From positions 284,266 to 348,265 of the forward strand of contig CAJNOI010000083.1 of assembly GCA_905250115.1 (NCBI GenBank): a stretch of 64,000 bases of DNA, read 5' to 3'. This document shows, piece by piece, positions 11,301-21,807 of the stretch. Both the position numbers and the translations under genes were made by a program. The notes under the pieces were generated by a model. The model had not been told where the DNA came from. It ran no database searches and saw only the letters and a program-made list of their open reading frames with translations. This DNA is from Adineta steineri. Its lineage: Eukaryota > Rotifera > Eurotatoria > Adinetida > Adinetidae. Every line of letters starts with the position of its first letter. The stretch's first letter is position 1.

Positions 11301-12745
11301 AATATAGAATTGACAATGATAAGGAGTAAATGGACAAGGTGGAGCAAATGGATGTTGAAGTTCGCGCATATGTTTTCTATCATGAAAATCAGCACAATAG
11401 TATTTGTATTGACAATGAAGTGCACAATGACGATAAGCATTACAATGCGGTTTAATCTTCCTTCGAAAATCATTACATTTATGTGAATCCTTACATAAAG
11501 GTAAATGACGATAATCTTTAAGATGCTTTTCACTCATGTTTTCACAAGTACCTCCCGATGGACAATATGATGGATGTTCAAATTCTTGACGATGTTTTTC
11601 ATTATTGATCTGTTGACATTCACCACCATCCGGACATTGTTTTTGATGAATAGAAAAATACATATGAACAGGATTCGTTGTTAGATCACATTTACCAGTA
11701 ACACAAGCTTTCATACATAAAGGTGGATGTGAAAATTCCTGTATATGATCTTTATTATTAATTCCACTACATGTAGCTCCGAATTGGCATGGATGTTTAT
11801 CACATATGCAAATGTCACTGACTGTTCCATCTTCGGATAATATTCGATAAGGGCCAAATATGACATTTGGTTTATTAATTGGCTTGATAGATTCTACTGT
11901 TCCGTCAATTGCTTGAAATATTCGAAAATTTTCTTTTAAATTTGAATTATGATCTATACTATAATCATCAGGAATGACAAATATAATCGTTTTAAAAAAA
12001 CCTGCATATTGTTCAATAACAGAAGAAAATAATTTAACAATACGATCCGCTAGATTTCTGTCAGTACCACAACCAAAAGTAGATAATACAAGAGAATCAT
12101 GTTTATTATGATAAGCAATAGCAAATATATTTTCAATTTTTTTTCTCATTCCAACTGCATATTTCTTTGCTAACATATTGTCTTGTAATTGAGGATCTTC
12201 ATAGGCAGCCATTGCTAATATACAAACATTTTCTAATGGTTTTTCCATATAAGCATAGCCATTATCTTCTAGTTGACGAAAAATAGTTACACCTGATGTA
12301 TAAATAGCACCAAATTCATCCATAGGATAGATGCGTTTTTGATTGTCTATAGGATTCAATTGATAATCGGACGTACAATAAAATCGGTCGGACTGTTGTT
12401 CCTGGTATTCATCCACTTCTATATCAAGACTTCGAAAGTAATCTGATCGTCGAAATAGATTTTCTTCATGACCTTCATGGCCTGTTCGATATCCACTACC
12501 TGGTGTTGTTGCACTAGCCATGTTCAGAAGAAGTGGTCGTTTATCACTCTTAACTAAATGATCATAAGCAGCAAGATAATCGCCTTTAACTACTTCAACA
12601 GTTGTCAATTTATATGGTATAGCTGACATCGACATCTTTCCGCCGCGAGCCAATTTTGATTGATGATCATAGACTATTGTCTTCATTTTATTATTTATTC
12701 TTAATTTTATCTCTCGATTGTTAATCATATAACTTGTTTTTCGTA
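8345..12745 (-). CDS. PARG-PBZ array protein, copy 1 (5' end lost in assembly gap)
   Basis: Two exons on the minus strand: 8699-12745 (5' end runs into the N gap) and 8345-8646, joined by a 52-bp intron (8647-8698) that keeps frame. From the N side: the end of a microbial-type PARG N-terminal segment; a PARG core with NMASATTPGSGYRTGHEGHE then ENLFRRSDYF (about 12440-12545); about ten PBZ-like C2H2 fingers (about 11000-11800; pattern C-x5-C-x6/8-H-x5-H, e.g. CPDGGECQQINNEKH); a 600-residue region of unknown fold containing GPHLGHYYGDVVIIFKRE; four more fingers (8705-9020); and three near-identical fingers in the last exon (CKWGLTCRELGNQQHCEKYS type). PBZ fingers bind poly(ADP-ribose) and PARG removes it. 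The PARG signature GGG..QEE reads GSG..HEE here, so activity is doubtful. The tandem neighbour at 13550-19914 is its paralogue. Confidence 0.8.
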
Positions 12746-12845
12746 NNNNNNNNNNNNNNNNNNNNNNNNNNNNNNNNNNNNNNNNNNNNNNNNNNNNNNN
12801 NNNNNNNNNNNNNNNNNNNNNNNNNNNNNNNNNNNNNNNNNNNNN
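12746..12845. other. Assembly gap (100 N)
   Basis: Exactly 100 undetermined bases, the usual placeholder for a gap of unknown size. It falls where copy 1 of the PARG-PBZ gene should continue into the N-terminal region seen in copy 2, so the missing sequence may be more than 1 kb. The open frame continuing past the gap (12846-12875) is not supported as coding. Confidence 0.95.
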
Positions 12846-13549
12846 CAATTTAGCGAAGCTTTGCATAATGAACATTGATCAACTGCATGTGACGGCATAC
12901 TTTATTCTAAAAATAAAATCTTTCATTTCCATGTAAAATATATTATCAGCATTTTTGAGGGACTATCGAAACTTCTCCTCTCTGTGAAACTTATTCATTC
13001 ATATCGATACTAAAATCAAGATGGTGTATGTTTTTTATATGCTTTCTATTAGTCCATTGAGAAATGACGATCAACGATGTTTCAACATCATTTTAACATA
13101 AAATGTATCAGATTCAAAGAGCTATATAACCAGGATTGTTTTTACTTACTTGTCTTCAACAACAAGCTATATATGATAATAATTTTGTTCTGTTGGTTTT
13201 GTTATGAGATGAAGAAAAATGTTATCTTACTTATCTTTAGAAAGCATGAAACAACCAAGTTGTCTACAGATATTTTGTGAAAAGTTAAGGCTCACCTGTA
13301 AAGTCTACATAAACAGGTAACGACTGTTTCTCGCCGAAATTCACTTTGTGATAAGATGGGATGAGTGGGTGTGGGTGAGGGTTTCTGAACGGTCGAATAC
13401 TTTTTTTCTCTTTAGCACAATTTAATGATTATTTATTTTAGTATTTATTCGTAATAATCTGGAATTTTTGTTACAATTAAATTTAATCAATTATATAAAA
13501 TATCTATCTACTCTTTATATTGATGTAAAGTATTAGATTAAAAGGTATG
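12846..13549. other. Spacer between the two PARG-PBZ genes
   Basis: AT-rich and non-coding by inspection. It contains a G-rich telomere-like tract (13356-13383). The left edge is an assembly gap, so the true spacer length is unknown. Confidence 0.5.
13356..13383. repeat. G-rich telomere-like tract (half element)
   Basis: Sequence of the type TGGGATGAGTGGGTGTGGGT followed by GAGGG. No C-rich partner arm is found within 100 bases. Confidence 0.5.
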
Positions 13550-16500
13550 CTATGTTCGTCTTGTATGAGTCGTCGGTGGACCTTGAAAGCCTCTTGCAGA
13601 GGAATTTGCACGATTATCAGGTGTCAAGACATTCCCAGAATGAGAATATTTCTCGTAATGTTCCCTATTTCCACGATCTCGACATCCCAGGCCCCACTTG
13701 CAAGGTGTCCTTTGATCTTTTTTCACTAATGATTGATTATGCTGAAATTTCATATCATCTGCAATGAAACAAACATTTTATACATATGTAAATAGATACA
13801 AATGATCCTCTCTTACCTTGTACACCTGCTAGTCTGGTGTTTTTAATAACTTGTTCACCATGCGAATATTTGATACGATGTTTGTCTGATTTATCACGAC
13901 ATTCCTGTCTAAACCGACATGGTACTAGGAAATCAGGCCAGTCTGTATGACGATAAGATGCTCGATGAATTGGATCAATTAGTTTGTCGCACTTATCATC
14001 ATATTGACAATTAGGTACTTGATGAGGCTCATGTGTTAAATATGGTTCATGATTTCGACAGAGTTCGGAGAAACGACATGGATGTGAATATTTGGAATTA
14101 TGAGTTGTTTCATTGGGTGACAATTGAAGAAGACAATTGACGTTGTCAGGACACGGAATTAGAGGTAAATCTTGATCACCAACATCGGCCGGACTAGAAT
14201 CTATCTTAAATTGTTTATCAGGTGTTGGATGTAGATCAGGTTGTTTATCAAACCAAATCATCAAATTTCGAATTGGTACTGTATGTGTACCAGTACTAAT
14301 ATGAACAAATTCTAATTGAGATAGATCAAGTTCTGTTTTACCAAAGGTGTAAGAAATATTAGTATGATTGTAGAGTGAATTAGGACCAGCATGAGAAAGA
14401 GTGATTTTGCCCGTTGAACGTTGAATTTCAAGACAAAAAGTCATAAAATCGTCTGTATTACATCCAATATAGAATGTGTTTGAATTTGCTGCATAATTGC
14501 AATTACGAATGACTGCGTCATGTTGATGTGGAAAGCCACTATTTAAATACGAAGCATTTTCGTGATATTGAGTACTGTCTGGCGCTGGCTTTTCAGCGAC
14601 GTAACAAATCAAACTGCGTACAGTTGATACTTGTTTGCTTGAATCAATTCGTTCATTTGATAATGTTAACATCATATCACCTTTCAACACTTGCCAATAG
14701 ATATAAATTGTATTCTCACGTGATCGTTGTGAACAATCAATACGATATTGAGAATATGCTTGTGATATCGTTAAAGGTACAACAATATGATTATTAAATT
14801 GTGATGGTGATACTGTTATAGCAAAGCCTTGAATAGGTCTCACTATCGAGTTGTCAGGGTGTTGACTAAATCGATCGATCAGTTTTTCTACAACAGCATC
14901 TTGATAATCAATGCGTGATCTTGCCTCAGGCTTTGGACCATATGGTTTCATTGGTGGGTTAGAATCGCCATTATATGAGATTTTTGTGATGCGATCTTTG
15001 AAAATAGCATCTATCATCTTGCGTGCGTCAGAGTTAAGTGAATTAAATATATTTTGCGGTATGTAGATATGATCGATGTAGCTTGTTGGAATGAGTTGAG
15101 GTAAATTAGCTTCAATAGTTTCATGTGAATCAACTTGCATCCAACGATTCAAAATTGATTCAAGATTAATACCCGTTGGTGTTCGGCCGAATGCAATAGA
15201 AGTCATAGCTATCAATTGCATAGCTACAGTTGGTACAAATCCTGGTATTGATGCTTGTAGTTTTGATTTGTAATAAAGTTCTGCTCGATTATTGTTTGTT
15301 TTTGAATCCTTGCCAAGCCATGGGCAGTGACGAAAAATGTCTCCACTGGCAAATGACGATGCACTTTGTATAGAGACACTGGTATCAGGATGATGTAAAA
15401 TTTCTCGTTTAAAAACAATAACTATATCTCCATAATAATGTCCTAAATTCGGTCCGAGAATACACGACACGGCATTATCAGATACAGGACTAAGATTGTT
15501 CATATTTGAATGCAATTTTGTAGATACTTGTATCATATTTTGTACTATGATTTTTAATGTATTTCTATCGCCAGAAGATATAAAATGTGACAGATCTTCC
15601 TTTATTCTTTCTAAATTTGTGCCATTATTTTTTCCATATTCTTTATTAATCAAAGCGATGATATATTCCTTGGCAATCTGCTGTGTTGAAGTTGTTTTCA
15701 AAGCATCAATTCGCTGTATATAGCTATGTTGAAGTACAATATCGGCAAGAAATTTTGGGTTTTCCAAGTGTTTCATATAGTCTTGACTCATGACATATCC
15801 AGAATAAAGAATCGATTCGAATGTGATCGAATTACATCGATACACAGGTTGAACAGTGCATAGCCAATCACGAATCTTTTCCGGAACATTTTTTATTGAA
15901 GGTAGTGTGGATTGTTGATTTTTGAAAAAATTATTAATACCTGCGATGATATTCTTTTGATTTTCAACAAAATCGATATTTGCATTCACACCATGATATT
16001 TAACGGCTGTGTCATCTTCAGATTGAATAATATGACGATATCTAGTATAGTGAGAAGGATCCTCACGCTTGTTACACACTGGATCGTCACATAAACTTCG
16101 TATATCCCTTATATTCTTATGTGAAAACGAGTTAAGATGATCTTCTTGTTTAAGTTTTGGACAATTGTCATTCTGAGAACAAATAACACGAGCTACATGA
16201 ATAAAATCATTTTTATGTTTCGGATCCGTATCCGTACAATTGCGGCCAAATGGACAGACATGTGCAAATTGCGAGCAATGCTGTCGAATAGTTTCAGAAG
16301 GTGAGTGATTTTTTGATGTTTTCATTAGTTCATTGTGAAATCGACAATGATATGGAGTAAATGGACAAGGAGTACGAAATGGATGTTGAAGTTCGATCCT
16401 GTGGTTTTCATCATGAAAATGGATGCAATAACCTCCATATGGACAGTTAAGTGCACAATGGCGATATAAATTACAATGAGGCTTTACATTTTTCTGAAAA

Positions 16501-19500
16501 TCCTTACATTTTTGCGATTCTGGACATAATGGCAGATGACGGTTATCACGCAAATGTTTTTGATCCATATTTTGACAAGCACTACCTTTCGAACAATAAG
16601 ATGGATGCTCAAATTGCTGCTTATGTTTTTCATTATCAATCTGTAGACATTCACCACCGTCTGGACATTGTTTTTGATGAATAAATGATTGCATATGAAC
16701 ACTATCACCTAATTGTGAACATTTACCATCACCATATGACATAGCACATACCGGTGGATGAGAAAAATTTCGAGCATGATTCGAATTCTGAATCTCCTTA
16801 CATTGTGCTCCAGATTGGCACGGTGTCGAATCAAATATACAAACATCACTCATAGTTTCACCATCGGATAAAAGTCGGTAGGGACCAAACATCGCATTTG
16901 GTATGTTCATTGGTTTAAATGGTGTTACAGATCTTCCATTCAAGACTTGGAATGGTTTAAAGTTACCTTCTCGATTGAAATGACGACCCGTGTTATGATC
17001 GTCAATAATCGCAAATATAATTGTTTTAAAAAAACCAGCATATTGTTCAATAACTGACATGAAGAGCTCTGCAACATGATCAGGTGGATTTTTGAAAGCA
17101 CCACAGCCGAGTGCGGATAGAACAAGAGAATCATGTTTATGATGATAAGCAATAGCAAATATATTTTCAATCTTTTTTCTCATTCCAACAGCATATTGAG
17201 ATGTTAGTCTGTTGTCTTCTAATCGTGGTTCTCGATAAGCGGCCATAGCTACGGCACATACGTTTCCTAGTGGTTGTTTCATATATTCATAACCATGGTC
17301 TTCTGATTGACGAAACACAGTTAAACCCGATGTATAAATAGCACCAAATTCATCCATAGGATAGATACGTTTTTGATTCTCTATACGTTTCATTTGACAG
17401 TCAGATGTACAATAGAAACGATCAGACTGCTGTTCCTGATATTCATCAAACTCAATATCAAGACTTCGAAAATAATCCGATCGTCGAAAGAGATTTTCTT
17501 CTTGTGCACCATCACCTTTTCTGTAGCCTCCGCCTGGAGTTGTCGCATTAGCCATATTAAGCAAAAGTGGATGATAGTTGTTTTTGAATAAATCCTCATA
17601 TATTACAAGACAATCTTCTTGAACAACTTCTACAGTTGTTTTTTCGTATGGAGTCTTTGTCAATGTTTTATTGTCACATTGTTCTAACTTCGACTTATGA
17701 TCATAGACAATTGTTTTTAGTTTATTGTTAAGATTCAATTTCACTTCTTGACCATCAAGTATATAACTCTTTTTACGTATAGCAGCAATTGTATTTAACA
17801 TCACAGTCGTGCGTAGTAAATGACGGATGTTGTCGGATTTTGTAGCTTTTGAATCGCGAGGATGAGTTGGTGAACGTTCGAATTCATCGAGCCATACCGT
17901 AGCATTCCATCGGTAATGAAAAATAATATGTTCAGGAGTGACAACAAACTGCATAATATCCGGTTTGTATTGAAGCATTTCGGCTTTATACCATGTAGCT
18001 GCATTAATTTCATTACCTTCTGAATTAGTTGACTCACTCGAAGTTTTTATATGAAAAATGTCACCATTAACTTTAAGTATTCCGAACTTTAAACATTCGT
18101 CAAAAGTCTTCTTATCTGACAATACAAGCGTAAGAGTCTGATCGTTATGCTCATGACTTATCACTTTACCATGAAATATTTCGTGATTGAAAATTTGTTG
18201 CATATTATATGTTTGAGGAACTGGATAAAGTAGTAAACGACAAATCATACCATTCTTCTTCGATATTGATTTACCATGAAGATTTAGATGTGTTGTTGTT
18301 ACCCATTTGCGTGCTTTATCAGTGACAATAACACATGCATCGCGCGTCTGTTCATTTAGTTGAATATGAAGAGATGAGGATGAGATGTTTCCTTGCTCAA
18401 TATCTTGTTCAATTGCTTCTTTCAAATCTTGTTGAGTGATTGATTTAGGTAAATTTTCAAAAAAACTGCAATCAGCACAATAATATATTCGAGCAGAAAT
18501 ACCATTGATATAGATTTTCTTCTTCATATCAGTATGAAGCAATTGATCTGAAGGTGTGCAGACAAATTGATAAATATTGGGAAATTGAGCATTTAGCTGA
18601 TCACACAAAAGTAATTTCTCGCCCACTTGATACTTAATCAATTCAATACTTATTTCTTTCGCTGTTGGTAATGGAATATTTTTATTTTCTTTCGTTATAT
18701 CCAATACAATGTATGAAACAAGCTCTAGAGTATCAGTTAATGAAATCTTTACTTGTTTACCGTTTAAATCAAATGTTAGGTGTCTATCATCGTTTAGAAG
18801 AAGATTTCTTATTTGATTGTCGAGTACATGCATAATACCGAAACCAAATTCTGCATAGCATTGTATATTGTCTAGTTCAATATTGTAAGTATTTTTAATG
18901 TGCAAACGAACTGCATTTTCTAGTTGATAAGGATCCTTAATATTTACTGGTAGGTCACATATATAAACAGCAGTGTTGTTCGATTGAGCTGATCGATCCA
19001 CTTTTGAAGATGATGAAGTTGTTTTGTGTGAATCGGAATTATACAAGTTTGCATCGAATTGTCTCTTCGTCTCCAACAATAGGCCATGCCTGTTCGAATC
19101 TTCGTTACTGGACTTACCTAGAAAAAAAGATGATCGCACAAAAATGAGTAGAATCTTGAGGGTGTGAGTGAGAGTGGAAATGATAGTACCCGTGTTCACC
19201 ACACCCACACCCACGCTCAAGCGCGAATAAATGAAGAACTTACTTATTTGTCTCCGGTCTATTTTTGGTCCATAATTATCTTCCTGATCTATATTTGAAG
19301 GCGATGCATGATCATAATCGTTGTCTCCATATTTTCTGATTCCCGAACTTGATGCATCGACGAATGATTTCTGTTTCCTAAAGGGATTCTCACTCTGATT
19401 TTTTGAAGGCGTATTTTCGCCACGTTCGATATTCGCATGCGTACTGGTCGCTCCTGATGTTGAAAAAGTAGAACTTCGTTTTTGATCCTATAAATATCAA

Positions 19501-19914
19501 TTCATTTAGAGTTGGTTGCATCTCAAAAGTTTACGAAGAAACCAAGGGCTGTGAAACAGGAATTTCTTCTTAATACAACTACAGTTCCATGATTGCAGCC
19601 ATAGAACTATAGCCGAATTTAGGAGAAATTCCTATTTCTCAGTTGTTGGAAATTGATGAACTAACTGATCTATCTTCATGATAAAATTGCTGTATATATG
19701 ATCCTACCATCATTACATTATTATTACTGAGTACATTGTTTGAAAGTCTTCCTATGCCACATGTTGGGCAATTGACGTCCTTCTTTTTCTTGATTTCTGT
19801 TTCAGCACAATTTCGATGAAATGTATGATCACAGGTGGTTGTTATACAATCCATACTTCCACTATTCAATGAACATCTGCATATTGCACATTGTTTTATC
19901 ATATATGACAACAT
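13550..19914 (-). CDS. RING / RRM-like / PARG / multi-PBZ protein, copy 2
   Basis: Model: exons 19666-19914, 19244-19487, 13817-19117 and 13550-13758, introns 178, 126 and 58 bp, 2000 residues in one frame. Exon 1 carries a RING-H2 finger (CAIC, then CDHTFHRNC, then CPTC) typical of E3 ubiquitin ligases. Exon 2 is polar and Ser/Asn-rich. The 5.3-kb exon 3 holds RRM-like segments (AVYICDLP, GFGIMHVLD; about 17830-18990), a microbial-type PARG domain with intact TPGGGYRKGDGAQEENLF (about 17500-17550, GGG-x7-QEE), about ten PBZ-like fingers (16040-16830), an unrecognised 570-residue region with GPNLGHYYGDIVIVFKRE, and four fingers (13860-14155). Exon 4 has one canonical PBZ (CKWGLGCRDRGNREHYEKYS). 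Expected role: remove and bind poly(ADP-ribose), and perhaps ubiquitinate targets, as CHFR (RING plus PBZ) does. The join of the RING exon is inferred from matching phase and a weak donor (GTTAGT), so the RING could be a separate small gene (19639-19914). Confidence 0.75.
19155..19221. repeat. Telomere-like fold-back element inside an intron
   Basis: Starts CTTGAGGGTGTGAGTGAGAG and ends with CACACCCACACCCACGCTCAAG-like sequence: the terminal CTTGAG/CTCAAG and the arms are inverted repeats. The 67-bp element lies wholly within the 126-bp intron 19118-19243 of the PARG-PBZ gene. Without it the intron would be 59 bp, the usual size in this window. Confidence 0.75.
19558..19633. repeat. Imperfect palindrome in putative intron
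   Basis: AGGAATTTCT at 19558-19567 pairs exactly with AGAAATTCCT at 19624-19633, and inner segments (AGTTCCATG / CATAGAACT) pair with one mismatch, giving arms of about 35 bases. It lies between the RING exon and the next exon of the PARG-PBZ gene. Confidence 0.6.
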
Positions 19915-21807
19915 CTTTTTATTCTATAAGTGAAGAAGTTTTTTAATACAGGTATATTTTTATTTTAATGAAAAACTAGAAGAAATGACATTATACTGGC
20001 TTAATCCTGTCTTTTATATAATGATACAATTAGTAAGAATTACAGTAGAAAAAATTCAAATCAAAATAATCATTCGTTACCGCACTATTAAGTTCAAATT
20101 GATGGATGTGAGTGTGGGGATGGATTTGGGTACTTTATTTCATCTGCGTCCACACCCAGCTTTTAATTGATTAACCCTTTCAAGCCCATGAATCAAATAA
20201 AGGATGAAACCTTATATTTAATATAGATAATGCGTACTGTCGGTATTTTCATCAAAATGTTTTTAAAAATCTTTATAGTCATTTGCGATCTATTCCCGTA
20301 CAAAGATACAGAAATAGCCAAGAAGTATTTTGGTTATTACTCTGAGAGTACGGGTGTAAATCGAAATTTGATTGAGTACTATCAAAGTCACTTCTGACTT
20401 GGTTCTAGCACTAATAATTGATCTATTTTGAGGAGCCCTGAAAAATCATTGTTCGCTCTTTTGAGCATGTAGCAATACTGAAATATTTGATTCTAAGAGA
20501 TTTGTGTGATTTGGTTTTAGGGTCATATTTTTGCTGCGATAAGCCTCGTCATACCCAAGAGTCATACGTATCGGTTTTGATCTAAAAGCTCATCAGACTC
20601 ACTACGTGAATGACCTCATTAAGGTTATAATCTCTCCTGCGTTATAAAGAAAATCGGAAAGGGTGAAAGCCTAGCTTCATTCTTAGCAACAAACCTAGTT
20701 GAATATACTACTAAATACATACTAGAACTACAGAGAAAATTATTATTCGTGATACTATGAGTATAAATGTATACAATATTATTAAATCGAAAAGTTTAGA
20801 ATACTGAAAATTAGGATCGAAGGATCTATTGAAAACTAACAAATATTAGGTGGTTGCAATTGAAAAGTAAAACAACAATGTCTCTTAAGTTACCTTTTTT
20901 CAGCGATGAAAAGTAAATGATACTGAATCTAGTTCTACCTACATATATTTACACTTGTTAAAAAGAGATAAAGAGAGATATCACGTCTCACATTCTCTTG
21001 TAAGAATGCGTTTTATAATAACAGTTGACGTAGACAAGTCTTGCTCTAACGAGAGAAAAAAGACAAGGTTTACGTCTTTCGCCGAACGAAGATTCACTTC
21101 AGGGTGTGGATATAGATATTCTTTTGCAACAACACCATCAAAGAAGCAATAATACACAAACATTATTTTTTTATAAAGCATTATTTAAAAGAAATATCGA
21201 GCTGTAAATAGCTTAGAATTCAACTCCATCGTCAGAATATGAATTTAAAATGATATTTGAAAACAGAAATAAAGAACTAAAACTGTCTTTTTTCTTCTCA
21301 GTAAAATTAGTCTAACGAATTCAAATATAGTTTATACTCATATGCAAATAAATAAAATAATTTCAGAAATTGAAAAAGAACTCTGTTCATATGAGCAAAG
21401 TATTCGACGCAGATACAATAAACTCAACATTTAAGCTTAATTAATATCATCTATGATATGAGTAATACTATTATCAGTATTTATTATACAAAGAAATTAT
21501 TTCTTTTCGCTACGACATGAAAGAAATCGATTTTGTAAACTAATAGACGTAGATAGATATGTTATGTGCCTGTATAGTTCGAAACTTTTTATTATTGATT
21601 CTTAACGTTATTTTATCTATGACGTTCGAATAAATCTTTCGATATGTATTCTTCACTTTATTCGTCTATTGTGATAATACTATTTCATCATAAACACATG
21701 ATGATATTCTCATCGATTGTAAAAATAAAAAAAGTGAAAATATTATCTTTCAGCAAAATAATAACAACACACATTTATAAACTATATTTTTTAAAATTTA
21801 TAGGTCA
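19915..21807. other. Intergenic region
   Basis: Separates the PARG-PBZ gene (-) from the FAD oxidoreductase (+), so it should hold both divergent promoters; none is recognisable by motif. Contains a telomere-like fold-back at 20104-20161. Short overlapping ORFs on both strands at 20955-21181 come from a partly palindromic stretch and lack protein-like features. Confidence 0.5.
20104..20161. repeat. Telomere-like fold-back element
   Basis: The G-rich arm GGATGTGAGTGTGGGGATGG is followed by a spacer ending CATCTGCGT and the C-rich arm CCACACCCAGC. Spacer and right arm resemble those of the copies at 34661 and 46249. Confidence 0.55.

Noticed and set aside
12846..12875. Continuation of copy 1 beyond the N gap
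   Set aside because: A few residues after 100 undetermined bases; frame across the gap is meaningless.
14528..17599. Many plus-strand and alternate-frame ORFs inside the PARG-PBZ genes
   Set aside because: Shadows of the long minus-strand coding exons, which have recognisable domains.
19118..19220. Extension of the PARG-PBZ frame to 19220 (residues read from the fold-back element)
   Set aside because: No ATG at that end, the residues come from the TGTGGG-like repeat, and a good acceptor (TTTTTTTCTAG) and donor (GTAAGT) remove it in frame.
20955..21181. Overlapping ORFs on both strands
   Set aside because: They arise from a weakly palindromic stretch and show no protein-like motif.
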